Below, one piece after another: positions 1-10,623 of a DNA stretch of 64,000 bases (its first letter is position 1; the number at the start of each line of letters is the position of its first letter). The translations under genes were made by a program, and so were the position numbers. The stretch is from contig NC_083570.1 of assembly GCF_027579695.1 (NCBI RefSeq), positions 8,976,793 to 9,040,792 on the forward strand, in the 5' to 3' direction. The notes under the pieces are model-generated. The model worked only from the letters and a program-made list of their open reading frames with translations, had not been told where the DNA came from and ran no database searches. The stretch is from Neoarius graeffei (taxonomy: Eukaryota > Chordata > Actinopteri > Siluriformes > Ariidae).

Positions 1-389
1 CGTACACCAAGCCGTCTGGGAAGAGTGTCCAAGACCGCATTGTAGCTGGTTGATAAATGATGTCTTAGACCCCCACCTCTGTTCAGTGATGGCCGTTCCA
101 GGTTGACAAAAATGGCTTCTTTAACTCCTCGCTCATACCAACAAACCTCTCTGGCTAAAATGCGTACGTTAAAATCCTGAAATGAGTGTCCTTTGTTGTT
201 AAGATGAATGTAGACAGCCAAGTCCTGGCCTGAGGAGCTGGCTCTCCTGTGTTGAGCCAAGTGCCTGTATTGAGGTATTTCACTCACGTGACCAAGTCAT
301 GTGATGCTGCCATTTTGGACGGCACGGCTCGAATCAGTTTGAATGCGAGGAAGGCGACAAACGAAAAACATAAAAGAAAAAGGAGCGAG

Positions 390-530
390 ATGCAGAAAAC
401 ACCTTCACTATCCAGCGACGTAGGGCATTTACAGGGCGAGCAGAGGGAGAGGTATTTGCAAAAATTGAGGTTAGCAGGCTTAGAGAATGACGTTTACCTG
501 CTTCCACCAGGATTGTTCACTGACAGCTAA
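390..530 (+). CDS. Transposon exon with RY..KL...G..Y.LP motif
   Basis: A short open frame reads from the left TIR inward: MQKTPSLSSD, then HLQGEQRERYLQKLRLAGLE, then a LLPPGLF block, ending at a stop. The motif RERYLQKLRLAGL...Y.LPPGLF aligns by eye with HLEGDMRQRYVEKCSRLGIA..DPYNLPQSLF in the element at 58.9 kb and with SRQRYAAKLALIGGIDPYEV in the element at 9.5 kb. From memory this resembles the N-terminus of the second, nuclease-like (YqaJ/SWIM-type) protein of ISL2EU-like transposons, but that name is an inference. Only the first exon is retained here. Confidence 0.5.
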   Translation: MQKTPSLSSDVGHLQGEQRERYLQKLRLAGLENDVYLLPPGLFTDS

Positions 531-664
531 GGTTTGTTCACATTTTCATTTACTTTCGGTCCTCAGGATAAACAAAATGTTATTAAATGTCATTGAAATA
601 ACTTCTTAGTCTGTTGAGACATGGCCCGGTATAAGTTTTTCCTTTACTGTATTTACTAGTTTAC

Positions 665-1362
665 TGAGCGCGCTCCGGGGCGGGCTGGCTGGCACTAGCT
701 AGCTAGCGCTCCGGGGCTGGCTGGCTGGCACTAGCTAGCACTCCGGGGCTGGCTGGCTGGCGCTAGCTAGCGCTCCGGGGCTGGCTGGCTGGCGCTAGCT
801 AGCTAGCGCTCCGGGGCTGGCTGGCTATCGCTAGCTAGCTAGCGCTCCGGGGCTGGCTGGCTATCGCTAGCTAGCTAGCGCTCCGGGGCTGGCTGGCTGG
901 CGCTAGCTAGCTAGCGCTCCGGGGCTGGCTGGCTGGCGCTAGCTAGCTAGCGCTCTGGGGCTGGCTGGCTGGCGCTAGCTAGCTAGCGCTCTGGGGCTGG
1001 CTGGCTGGCTAGCTAGCTAGCGCTCCGGGGCTGGCTGGCTGGCTAGCTAGCTAGCGCTCCGAGGCTGGCTGGTTGGCTGGCTAGCTAGCGCTCCGGGGCT
1101 GGCTGGCTGGCTGGCTAGCACTCCGGGGCTGGCTGGCTGGCTAGCCAGCGCTCCGGGGCTGGCTGGTTGGCTAGCTAGCTAGCGCTCCGGGGCTGGCTGG
1201 CTGGCTGGCTAGCTAGCTAGCTAGCGCTCCGGGGCTGGCTGGCTGGCTAGCTAGCCAGCTCCGGGGCTGGCTGGCTGGCTAGCCAGCTCCAGGGCTGGCT
1301 GGCTGGCTAGCCAGCTCCAGGGCTGGCTGGCTAGCTAGCCAGCTCCAGGGCTGCCTGGCTCA
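665..1362. repeat. GC-rich tandem repeat, AGCTAGCGCTCCGGGGCTGG-type units
   Basis: About 700 bases of irregular tandem units combine GCTAGCTAGC, GCTCCGGGG and several CTGG/GGCT steps, with unit lengths of roughly 25-45 bases. Both GCTAGC and AGCGCT are self-complementary, so every unit can fold on itself. The array fills the centre of TIR element 1. Flanking inverted arms at 632-668 and 1358-1394 make the whole block a potential large hairpin. Confidence 0.9.
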
Positions 1363-2358
1363 GTAAACTAGCAAATCCAGTAAAGGAAAAACTTGAGACT
1401 GAAAGGTTTTAACAGTCATCCAAATGACTGAACGTAAACAGTGTTACAGTAACATACCAGCTACTGTTGTTGACATTAGCTAGCTTGCCGTCCAAAACGG
1501 CGGACACCGGGGCGTCACGTGACCCTGTGACGTCAGGTGAAATACCTCAATAGCGGTTGTTTTGTTTCCCCAATATATGTGTCCATGCATTCCTCACTGC
1601 ACTGAATCGCATACACTATGTTGTCCTGTTTGTGTCTGGGTATTCTGTCCTTAGGGTGGACCAATTTCTGCTTCAGGATGTTACTGGGTCTGAAATGTAC
1701 CGGAATGTTGTGTTTGTAGAAGATACTCCTGAGTTTCTCAGATAGACCAGAAATGTAGGGAATGACAATGTTCTTGCATTTGTTCCTGTTATCATCCTTG
1801 TCCATTATGTTCCTTTTTATGCTCTTTAGGAAAGCCCAGTTGGGATACCCACAGTTCTGAAGTGCTTTCTTGATATGATTCTGCTCCTTCTCTTTTCCCT
1901 CTATCGTTGTAGGAATGTTCTGAGCCCTGTGTTGCAAGGTCCTAATGACCCCCAATTTATGTTCCAGTGGGTGGTGAGAGTCGAAAAGTAGGTACTGGTC
2001 TGTGTGTGTGGGTTTCCGGTAGACCTCGATACTAAGGCTTCTGTCTTGTCTAATGTGTACATCAGAATCCAAGAAGGCTAGATTATTCCCACTGACATCC
2101 TCTCGAGTGAAGTTGATGTTGCTATCCACTGCATTGATGTGTTTCGAGAAAGCTTCCACCTCATGGATTTTGATTTTAACCCAGGTATCATCCACATACG
2201 CTAGGACCCAGCTGTTTTCGGTGACTCACAGAAGGACAGAGAGAGTCAGCTTTCCATTGATCACCCTAACGGGCAATCCTTTGATCACCCTAATGACTCG
2301 CCGTTCACACCCAGCCTCCAGTGACCCACACCAACATGATGCCTCAACGACAACTTAG

Positions 2359-3333
2359 GCTGCATCCACACGACAACGGCAACAAGATGTTATTAAAAAA
2401 AATATTGCGTCCACATGGGCAACGGATCAGTAAAATATCAGGTACATATGGCAACGCAACGCTTGCTGAAAACGATGCAATACACATGCCACACCTCTAG
2501 GGGCGCTGTAAGACGGTCCCATCGGAGACACCAGAACAATAGAAGAAGTAAGGACGCATGTGCATAAACTATTATGCGCAAGACTTCATATTAGCCACAA
2601 AGTCAGAAAAATCTGTTCGTAAAATTACATTATAATGACCAAATACAATGAAAAGTATTTTTCCAGTCTCACCTGTGAAAGGTAATCCCATGTGATCTCG
2701 TTTGGACGGCAAACATGTTGGTACAGTTAAACGCATGATATGAATGAGGCATCTTTATTCTCCGCTTTGACCCATCCAATATGGCGGCGAGGATGACGTA
2801 TGATTCTACGCGGAAGGCGGCGTCTTTAATGGTCTGGAATAAATTGAATGCTACACTTTGATGGATTAATTTGTTCTTCTACGCCCTTTTTGAGGAATGT
2901 ATTGTAGGACTTAAACCAACATCTGAAGAGGTGAGATCGCTCCTTTTTTTCCCTATTTTTGCTGGCGGGATTGACTCTCACTCTCTCTCTCTCACTTTGC
3001 ACCATTACACAATAAATATTCACAGTGAAAATATTTTGTAAGCGCATTTCATGAACCAAGTTATAGGATTTGTTGACAACTCGCATCGAGTTCGTTACAC
3101 TTCTACCCGGCGTGAAGCACATGTGGTTGTGACGTCATCATAAACAAATCCGTTCTACTCATCCAGGCGACTTCGCAACAGCGCCGTTGCCAGATCTTTC
3201 CACTCTGGAACCCGTTCTCAAAAGATTTCGTTTTGGGGCACCCAAAACGCCGGTGCTGTGTGGACGCCAGGCCGAAATGATAAACAATTTTATCGGATTC
3301 ACCTGAATCCATTGCCATGTGGACAGGGCTTTA
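2359..3333. mobile_element. Probable non-autonomous TIR DNA transposon
   Basis: The left end reads GGCTGCATCCACACGACAAC. The right end, read in reverse complement, gives AGCCCTGTCCACATGGCAAT, so imperfect inverted repeats with a shared TCCACA core bound about 975 bases. A TTA trinucleotide lies beside both ends, compatible with a 3-bp target duplication. Short open frames inside are not recognisable. The family is not identified. Confidence 0.5.
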
Positions 3334-3492
3334 GATGAGCTTGTCATCAGAATTCTGATTCTGATCCAGGAGAGGATAAATATCTGATACTCCCTATTAG
3401 TCAGACAGAACTGAGGAAGCCTTTCGGACGAGAGGTGAAATGTTTTCAAGAATCTTCAAGCAAGTCCAGTTGCCCTTTTCTACCACCCACAA
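3334..3492. other. Retroelement-like fragment bordering the duplicated block
   Basis: This stretch (containing GAAGCCTTTCGGACGAGAGG and TCCAGTTGCCCTTTTCTACC) resembles sequence often found at Penelope-like element termini. It contains no ORF. Its right border at about 3493 is where the finTRIM duplication block begins: from TTGACTTAATTAAAAAG onward, this copy matches 51893 onward. Confidence 0.4.
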
Positions 3493-3710
3493 TAAATTGA
3501 CTTAATTAAAAAGTTTACTGTTCTATGAAAGGGTGTATTTGCATGATCATTATTATTTTACTAGTGACATAAAATTGTCTTGAAAAGACGTCAAGAATAA
3601 TATCATTTATCGCAATAGTTTCTGAGACAATATATCATCCAACAAAATTTGTTATCGTGACAGGCCTAGAAGTAAGTGTGTGTGTGTGTGTGTGTGTGCT
3701 TTAGATGTAC

Positions 3711-4698
3711 ATTTCAGAAACTCTTCTCTGCTCTGTGGTTCTGGCTCTGAAATGATCTGAACTGCTGCAGCTGTGGAGAGAAAAAAGGAAACATGAGTTT
3801 GTGTAAAAGATGGAAAGAGTTTAAAGTGATCCAGTCAGTTTATTCATTTTAAATCAGTGTTTTAGTTCAAAGTGTCGGGTGAATAAAGTGTCTGCAGAAA
3901 AGAAAGCAGGAGGAACAGCTCCTCTTACCATGTGGAGGGATTTTGTTGAATTCCTCCTCACAGAATTCCTCGAGTCTCTTTTTCAGATCTGAGAGAGAAT
4001 TCCTCACTCCATCAAATGAGAGATGTTGATGGACAGTGACGCTGGATGTGTGAAAATCTGGTCTTTGGAAGAGAGGAGAGCAACGTCCAGAAGCTAAAAC
4101 CTACAGAAAGCAAATGAAATGTAAAACCCACTTGTGATGTCAGACAGGGACATTTATTGTTCCCTTAATGAGAGGTGTTTTAGAGAGTGTGTGAGGAACA
4201 GCTGGCTCTGTAGATCAGACAGTGAGTGTTACCTGGAGGAAATGGATGTGATCGTGTGTGTGTGAAAGCTGCTCCAGCTCAGTGACTCTCCTCTGAAGAT
4301 CAGCAATCTCCTGCTCCAGTTGCTCCAGGAGTCGTTCAGCTCGACTCAGTTCAGCCTTCTCCTGATCTCTGATCAGCTCCGTCACCTCCCAGCGCTTTTT
4401 CTCCATGGAGCTGATCAGCTCAGTAAAGATCCTCTCACTGTCCTCCACTGCTGTCTGTGCACTGAGCTGTTCGGACACACACACACACACACACACGATT
4501 TAAAGCTCATCTATCATTCCCTCTCTTACTGGGACTGTAAATGACTCGTTGTCCATGTTGTGTGTGTTTCTAGGAGCAGCTCTGTCTCTGCTCACTGCTC
4601 ACCTTTATAGTGTTCACAGTCTGTTTCAGCTCCTGCACCTTCTTCTGCTTCTCCTGGATTCTCTGCTGGGATTTCATCTGCTCCTCCTTTAACTCACT
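3711..4698 (-). pseudogene. finTRIM-like gene copy A, coiled-coil and linker exons
   Basis: Four exons, read on the minus strand with consensus splice sites, continue copy A: 4603-4698 (96 nt), 4233-4466 (234 nt), 3929-4100 (172 nt) and 3711-3770 (60 nt). They encode the TRIM coiled coil (ELKEEQMKSQQRIQEKQKK; FTELISSMEKKRWEVTELIR; AERLLEQLEQEIADLQRRV) and a linker (SDLKKRLEEFCEEEF). All phases agree with copy B at 52-53 kb. The expected B30.2 exon should lie below 3493 but is absent, because homology stops there and transposon sequence begins. Copy A is therefore 3'-truncated and probably a pseudogene. Its start exon is at 23365-23955. Confidence 0.8.
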
Positions 4699-4798
4699 CT
4701 GAGGACAAATAAAATACATTCAGCTTTTTATACAGTACGAGCGAACTGGTTCCATATTAATGTCAGTTCAAAGTACATTCATGATTGGCTCTGAAGGT

Positions 4799-4807
<9 letters not shown>

Positions 4808-4877
<70 letters not shown>
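4808..4877. repeat. (GT)n(GA)n microsatellite
   Basis: A run of GT dinucleotides followed by GA dinucleotides lies in the intron between the RING exon and the first coiled-coil exon of copy A. The paralogous place in copy B (about 53262-53284) has a far shorter tract, so the array expanded after duplication or shrank in B. Confidence 0.9.
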
Positions 4878-5682
4878 AATGTTCGCTAACTGGTCTGGGC
4901 TGGGTTTCCCGAAAGCCTCTTAAGGCCAAGAGAGTTTTAAATGACCTCTTAAGATCCATCATCAAGCTAACGTGGTTTTCCCGAACAACATCGTAGCACA
5001 AGTCGTCCTTTAGTTTGCTCGGAATTTACGAGAGACCCGGAGCACTCGTTCAAAACAAAGAGCGACTCGCTCGCTGCCGAATCCACAGAATGCGCATGCG
5101 GCTCTGAGGGACTCTCACAGTCAGCGGGGGAAACTGGGGTTGAATCTGCTGGTGGTGTTCAATTAGTTTTCTTGTACATTGCAAGAACATTCGAGTTAAT
5201 TATCAGAGGTGGACAGTAACGAAGTACATTTACTTGAGTTCTCTACTTAAGTACCAGTGGCGGCTGGTAGTCTTTCAAACAGGGGAGGCTGGTCGGTTAC
5301 AATATTTCCAGATTTTAAAAGAAAAAACACATCAATTTTCCCATACTCTTGCCTCTGATCTGGCTGATTGTTGGCAGGGTCACAAACTGTGAAATAACAG
5401 GTTCTTTTGGCCCATTAGCCTACTGTCCAATATACATGATGGTGGTGTTAGGGGGGGTATATTTTAAAATTTTATATTTTAAAATTGTGGCATGTTGTTT
5501 AAAAATTGATCATTATTGAAAGCAGCTCTTTGTCAGGAACCTCAGCAGTAACAGCAGAGTGTTCTGGAATAGGCACAAGCACTGACCTTGGGGAGCCAAA
5601 CATAGAGCTGGGTGCCACACATTTCATTCAATGACACTTTCCCTATATTTTACTTATTTTGACTGAGAAATGTTTTATTGAG

Positions 5683-6053
5683 TGCGGCATGGTGGTGTAG
5701 TGGTTAGCGCTGTCGCCTCACAGCAAGAAGGTCCGGGTTCGAGCCCCGTGGCCGGCGAGGGCCTTTCTGTGTGGAGTTTGCATGTGCTCCCCGTGTCCGC
5801 GTGGGTTTCCTCCGGATGCTCCGGTTTCCCCCACAGTCCAAAGACATGCAGGTTAGGTTAACTGGTGACTCTAAATTGACCATAGGTGTGAATGTGAGTG
5901 TGAATGGTTGTCTGTGTCTATGTGTCAGCCCTGTGATGACCTGGCGACTTGTCCAGGGTGTACCCCGCCTTTCGCCCGTAGTCAGCTGGGATAGGCTCCA
6001 GCTTGCCTGCAACCCTGTAGAAGGATAAAGCGGCTAGAGATAATGAGATGAGA
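5683..6053 (+). mobile_element. tRNA-headed SINE (V-SINE/DANA-like)
   Basis: A SINE of about 370 bases has a tRNA-like 5' head with A-box-like (TGGTGTAGTGGTTAGCGC) and B-box-like (GGTTCGAGCCCC) promoter parts. It shares the long body of the other copies and ends in AATGAGATGAGATG repeats. It is flanked by the duplication TGTTTTATTGA. It is not a functional tRNA gene. Confidence 0.9.
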
Positions 6054-7491
6054 TGTTTTATTGACAATTTTGATAAACCTTCACTTTTAATCCAGGTCTG
6101 TAGTGTGAAATGTTCTCGGCTGTGTTTTTGTTTAAAAATGTTTTCCAAATTGTAGCTGTGTTTAATTCATATCCAGAGAAATATATATTCCAATATAATA
6201 TACTCAGCATAAACATTTTAAATAGATTCTATATTTTTGGTCCATCCATGACATGTTACTAAAGTAGCCTCTTTACTGTTGTTGATGTGGGTCACTTGCT
6301 GTTAGCAAATTCACTTTCTCATACCAGGAGAGCTGAAAGGAACGCGTATTATTCCCTACCTTTTTCACCAAGTCAATTTATGGCGTTGGTCTACCCTGCT
6401 CTTTAATTTTAATTTTTTCCTCGAAAGGAAGACTGGCAAATGGCTTCGCCAAAATTAAATCAGCAATGCTTGGCATCCGTGCGCAACTTTCTTGCTAGCT
6501 GACTAGCCCCCTCAAGTTCAAGTTCAGTCACTCAAATAAACGAAATTTCTGGAACTAAGATAGCAAACTTGACAACACTATATTTACACTTTATTTACAA
6601 TGAAAATATATACAAATTAAAAAAGCTGGTAGAAACCATATGTAATGAATGAAATCGAAATGTAAGCTGATCTCTTACAATACACCACACCCAGTGGCGA
6701 TCCTAGAGTGATTTACTCCCCGGGCGAAACCCGTGCTGGTGCCCCCCCCCCAGCCCAACCCAACAACCACCACCTAAGAAAACACTAACTTCGTCCAGAA
6801 CACACACGACCCCATACACAAACTCACAACAGCTATTTTCAAGAACAAATTTCCAGTTTTAATGACTAGTGCAATAAAAAATACAAAGATAAACAATAAA
6901 AGATAAACAATAAACAAAAAGACTCAATGACTTCGCATTACAGCTATCCACAGCTATTTAAGAAAGCACAACTGCACTACAGCACCACCCGATGGTCAAA
7001 ATATTGCACAAGTCAGTCAGTTTTACCAACAGAGTGCACAATGAATTATCATAGAGTACCATTCACCATTATTATTAACAAGAAGACTTAAACCTCCATT
7101 AAAGTCGCACCATATAAATAACAAAAGAAGCTAAACAGTTAAACAATCACAATTACAGAATAACATGAAGTGACAAAAGATCTAAAAATACTATACATTA
7201 AAGTGGCAAAAATGGTAAAACGCAATCATGTATCATAAATAAATGAACTAATGACAGAGAAGAGGTAAATCCGATACATATTACTGTACACATAAGAAAT
7301 AACAAACACTATTATGTATCATAAATAACAAGAAGTAACAAATGAAGAAGTTAACACTCTTTAAAGTGGCAAAAATGGCAAACCACTATAATTTGTCATA
7401 AATAACAAGACGTGCAAAAGAAGTAAGAGGAAAACAGTCTATATACATTTAAGTGGCAATTATATTCAGGATGCAAAAGTGAAAGCACAAC

Positions 7492-7703
7492 CTAAAAGTT
7501 GGCTTTTCTGGCCTTCCTGGATGCAAATTCTTCCACAATGTCTTCATATGAGATTTGTTCCCCTAAGGCGTGGTTTATGCTGATCACAGCAAGGCCACTG
7601 AAACGTTCCTGTGACATTGTTGACCTTAGGTAAGTCTTGATCAGTTTTAGCTTCGAGAAGCTCCTCTCTGCCTGAGCCACAGTGACAGGCAGGGTGGCAG
7701 GCT
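7492..7703 (-). pseudogene. hAT transposase C-terminus (dimerisation region)
   Basis: The minus frame reads AQAERSFSKLKLIKTYLRST, then MSQERFSGLAVISINHALGE, ending ASRKARKANF and a stop. This is the C-terminal hAT dimerisation motif of TTF/zinc-finger-MYM-like transposases common in fish. Upstream catalytic exons are absent, replaced by later insertions, so it is a remnant of hAT element 2. Confidence 0.8.
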
Positions 7704-7729
7704 ACACTACTATGACATTACACAGAGTC

Positions 7730-8002
7730 TTAAGTAATACATGACGACTTGATCATTGCCATTCTGGTAACAGCAAATTTATAACGGGCCGTGTCCGCGA
7801 CGTACAACACACGACGAGAAATGTTTAAACGACCATGTAAAGCTGTTAACATTCTGTTGGCTAACACAGAGCCCAACGTTAACCCCAAGGCAATAACAGC
7901 AATAACTTTAAACGTTTTGTTGCAAAGCCTAATCGTTATGCTGAAATTAATTTCGTGTTGGGGGTCAAGCCAGGCCAGGTCGTCCGACTTAGCAAGCATC
8001 AA
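7730..8002 (-). CDS. Unrecognised 90-residue ORF with hydrophobic segment
   Basis: An uninterrupted frame of 90 codons begins MMLAKSDDLAWLDPQ and contains one hydrophobic stretch (FKVIAVIALGLTLGSVLA) followed by a basic region. I do not recognise it. It sits inside hAT element 2 just beside the TIR element at 8011. It could be a first exon captured by a transposon or a chance frame. Confidence 0.2.
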   Translation of the reverse strand: MMLAKSDDLAWLDPQHEINFSITIRLCNKTFKVIAVIALGLTLGSVLANRMLTALHGRLNISRRVLYVADTARYKFAVTRMAMIKSSCIT

Positions 8003-8422
8003 TAAAACAGTACGTTTACATGCACATCCAAATCGAGCTACTGTCGGTAATCGAGCTAAGGGTCCCAGCAGGGGTGCCAGAGAAATCCAATCCTACATGC
8101 ACACAAGGAAATCGAGCTATTGTGTGAGGTGCATTGTGCACCTGAGCCACAGGTGGCGCTACACACCCCATCGTGTTGGTACACTTCCGGTTGTCGTCAT
8201 GAAGAAGAGCTATTCAAGCGTCTAAACAAAGTTATCAGTTCCGTGTTCACAAGAAGAGTGTTTGTAGTTTGTATGTACGAACAGAAGTGTTCCTAATAAA
8301 ATGGCCACTAAGTTGAAGTTGATCTGTAATGGTGAACATATTAACTGTTAGCCTGCTAACATGCTAATAACTTACCAACTAATTAGACTGAATAGACTGT
8401 TGCCTTAAAAATGATATATATG

Positions 8423-8423
<1 letters not shown>

Positions 8424-8464
<41 letters not shown>

Positions 8465-8466
8465 TT
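8424..8466. repeat. (AT)n microsatellite with poly-T
   Basis: An AT dinucleotide run is followed by a T tract. This is simple-sequence DNA inside the 8011-11607 element with no coding content. Confidence 0.9.
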
Positions 8467-9020
8467 TCTTTTTCTTTTATGAGCAACTATTATTAGGCCA
8501 CTCAGTAGCCTATGGAGTTTATTCAATCCAAATGTTTGTGTTGAGAGAAATTGCATGCATCGCTGTATCAGTATGGACTTGTAACATTCTGTATGCACAT
8601 TATGGATACTCCAGAGCCCTCCAGCAAACATCATCAATAATCAGGATTACAAAATGTATTCCTTTGTTTCCTCCATTTATTGACTTATTGTATGTGATCA
8701 AACGTATGCCTTGATGAATAACGACACTAGTTTTTTGATACAATTACATAGTGCACTGCAAGAAATCCACTCAGTGCTTTTGGTTTCTTTTAGGCATCAC
8801 ACATTTATTAGAAAACACAGCAAATGTTCAAATATTCAAGTTAAATTCTTAGCAACAGTATCAATAAATCCACACATGAACAATAGCAATGATATCTATG
8901 ACCACAGCTAATGTGCAAAATATTAAAGTTAAATACTTAATATCAACAAATCCACACATGAACAATGGCAAATAACACCTAGACTTAATTATACAATAAA
9001 GATACCTATGAAAAAAGGTG

Positions 9021-9389
9021 GGCGGCACGGTGGTGTAGTGGTTAGCGCTGTCGCCTCACAGCAAGAAGGTCCTGGGTTCAAGCCCCGGGGCCGGCGAGGG
9101 CCTTTCTGTGTGGAGTTTGCATGTTCTCCCCGTGTCCGCGTGGGTTTCCTCCGGGTGCTCCGGTTTCCCCCACAGTCCAAAGACATGCAGGTTAGGTTAA
9201 CTGGTGACTCTAAATTGAGCGTAGGTGTGAATGTGAGTGTGAATGGTTGTCTGTGTCTATGTGTCAGCCCTGTGATGACCTGGCGACTTGTCCAGGGTGT
9301 ACCCCGCCTTTCGCCCGTAGTCAGCTGGGATAGGCTCCAGCTTGCCTGCGACCCTGTAGAAGGATAAAGCGGCTAGAGATAATGAGATG
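9021..9389 (+). mobile_element. tRNA-headed SINE, full length
   Basis: This SINE belongs to the same family as 5683-6053 and starts GGCGGCACGGTGGTGTAGTG. The flanking duplication AAAAAAGGTG is exact, so the insertion is recent. It is plus-oriented and lies within the TIR element at 8011-11607. Confidence 0.92.
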
Positions 9390-9684
9390 AAAAAAGGTGA
9401 TTTTTTTTTTCACACAGTGTGATATCCGGACTTCGTAATTCATCACACCTCCTCCTGCTTCGCAACTTCTAGGATGTACACCTCTGTTGCGCACATAGAA
9501 AAACTGCCAGCTGCTCTAAGCTGCGCTAATAGATAGTTTTCACATGACGTCACAGAGTCGGGGATTCCCTGGTGGCGGCCATCTTGGAGGGCTAGCTTAC
9601 CGTACGGGTCACTGAGCACACATTGTAGCGCGCGAGTTACATTCATTTATATATTATTTACATTACTACTATTTAAAGCTAGCA

Positions 9685-9886
9685 ATGGTGCACACCTGTT
9701 GTATTCACGGCTGTCGTAATAGGTCAGATGATGACGTCAAGCGGAGCGTTTATGGAATTCCCACTGTATGGGAGCAAACAAAGAAACTCAGCATACAAAG
9801 GAGAAATCTATGGCTTGCGAGAATCAACCGCAAGGATTATCAGCCTTCCAAACACAGTAAAGTCTGCTCCGATCATTTTATAAGTG
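9685..9886 (+). CDS. THAP zinc-finger exon (transposon-encoded)
   Basis: From the Met at 9685 the frame reads MVHTCCIHGCRNRSDDD, then a WLARIN segment, then SKVCSDHFISG. This is the C2CH signature of a THAP DNA-binding domain (C-x4-C, then C-x2-H). The exon ends at a GTAAGT donor (9887). Only the first exon is present. In transposons this domain binds the terminal repeats; here the rest of the protein is missing. Confidence 0.8.
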
Positions 9887-10133
9887 GTAAGTTGTTTAAA
9901 TAAACAATCAATTGTGTTTAAGTTTGTTTTTGGAAACCAAAACATCATGTGAACAATCTCTGGAGAATGCCTAACTGGAACCGCTGAGTGTACGTTTACA
10001 TTGTAATGTACACTTAATATCGCTCGTTTGTCACGTTTCTATTTGAAACTTGTCACTTCACTCACGCAAGGGTCATTTTTGAAAAACATTTTAGGTCTAT
10101 TCTGTATGATTTAATGTGTGTTTGGGATGCAAA

Positions 10134-10569
10134 CAGCGCGCCTTTTGGCGGATGCCGCCTGAATCGCGCAGATCCGTTTTTTTTTTTTAGGGGGGGCGTT
10201 GGAGTGTCTGATTGTAATTTCAAAGTAAATTCTGTATTAAAAATGACTAAATAAGCAAATCAGTTACAGTCCATGAAACAGGAAGTATAAGGATGAGAAA
10301 AAAACAGTTTAAATCGGGAAGCTGCGCACATTTGTGCAGCCTGAGCGGTGTGCAGGACTGCGCAAATGTGCGCAGCTTCCCGATTTAAACTGTTTTTTTT
10401 CTCATCCTTATACTTCCTGTTTCATGGACTGTAACTGATTTGCTTATTTAGTAATTTTAATACAGAATTTACTTTGAAATTACAATCAGACACTCCAACG
10501 CCCCCCCCCCCCCCAAAAAAAAAACCGGATCTGCGTGATTCAGGCGGCATCTGCCAAAAGGCGCGCTGT
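10134..10569. repeat. 436-base near-perfect palindrome
   Basis: The left arm begins CAGCGCGCCTTTTGGCGG. The right arm ends with the complement (CTGCCAAAAGGCGCGCTG). Arms run more than 190 bases each, with a few differences, including a longer C run near 10500, and meet around GAGCGGTGTGCAGG. Both arms carry GCTGCGCACATTTG. The sequence can form a long hairpin or cruciform and would give double-stranded RNA if read through. A single copy of one arm recurs at 59447-59690. Confidence 0.9.
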
Positions 10570-10623
10570 GAATATATAAAGTTGTATATATCAGACAGCC
10601 TTTAAAGTTTGATGAAGTCAGTT

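Larger units (their letters stand above)
270..1550. mobile_element. TA-flanked TIR element 1 (ISL2EU/THAP-type, non-autonomous)
   Basis: Terminal inverted repeats begin TTGAGGTATTTCAC on both ends and are flanked by TA (268-269 and 1551-1552). They continue inward with CACGTG, GTGACGTCA and CCATTTTGGACGGC-like blocks. The element splits the Penelope-like ORF, which proves insertion. Inside are one short coding exon from the left end and a large GC-rich tandem repeat. That repeat is bracketed by an inverted pair (AGTTTTTCCTTTACTG near 634 and its complement near 1378). Assignment to ISL2EU-like elements rests on TA target duplication and on similarity of its exon and TIRs to the two THAP-exon elements at 9.5 and 58.9 kb; it is an inference. 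Confidence 0.75.
1..2215 (-). mobile_element. Penelope-like retroelement, RT-GIY-YIG ORF, interrupted
   Basis: The minus strand encodes the end of a reverse transcriptase beginning at a YVDD catalytic motif (around 2190). It runs through a conserved stretch (VYRKPTHTDQYLLFDSHHP) to a YIGETKQPL motif typical of the GIY-YIG endonuclease of Penelope-like elements. The endonuclease continues at 1-268 (RRASSSGQDLAVYIHL, RGVKEAIFV, LNRGGGLRHHLS). The two halves are separated by a 1.28-kb inverted-repeat element at 270-1550. The RT domain upstream of YVDD is missing or unreadable, so the copy is 5'-truncated, and it runs off the left window edge. The reading frame is otherwise well preserved, suggesting a fairly young copy. 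Rejoining at the insertion leaves the frame off by about two bases, so it is a pseudogene. Confidence 0.85.

Noticed and set aside
3390-3440. Hammerhead ribozyme in the Penelope-like flank (CTGAGGA ... GAAA)
   Set aside because: A CTGAGGA, a small CCTTTC/GAGAGG stem and GAAA can be arranged on the plus strand. The retroelement reads on the minus strand, and I cannot pair stems I and III convincingly.
5700-5760. tRNA gene from the A-box/B-box-like sequence
   Set aside because: The tRNA-like part is the head of a SINE with a long common body and target duplication, repeated at least six times. It does not fold as a complete tRNA.
5771-6028. Repeated ORFs inside SINE copies (also at 9008, 15104, 36110, 37622)
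   Set aside because: The frame recurs wherever the SINE occurs, in both orientations, and is a by-product of the SINE body.
8383-8637. ORF across the AT microsatellite
   Set aside because: It is mostly Ile-Tyr repeats translated from the AT run, with no other support.
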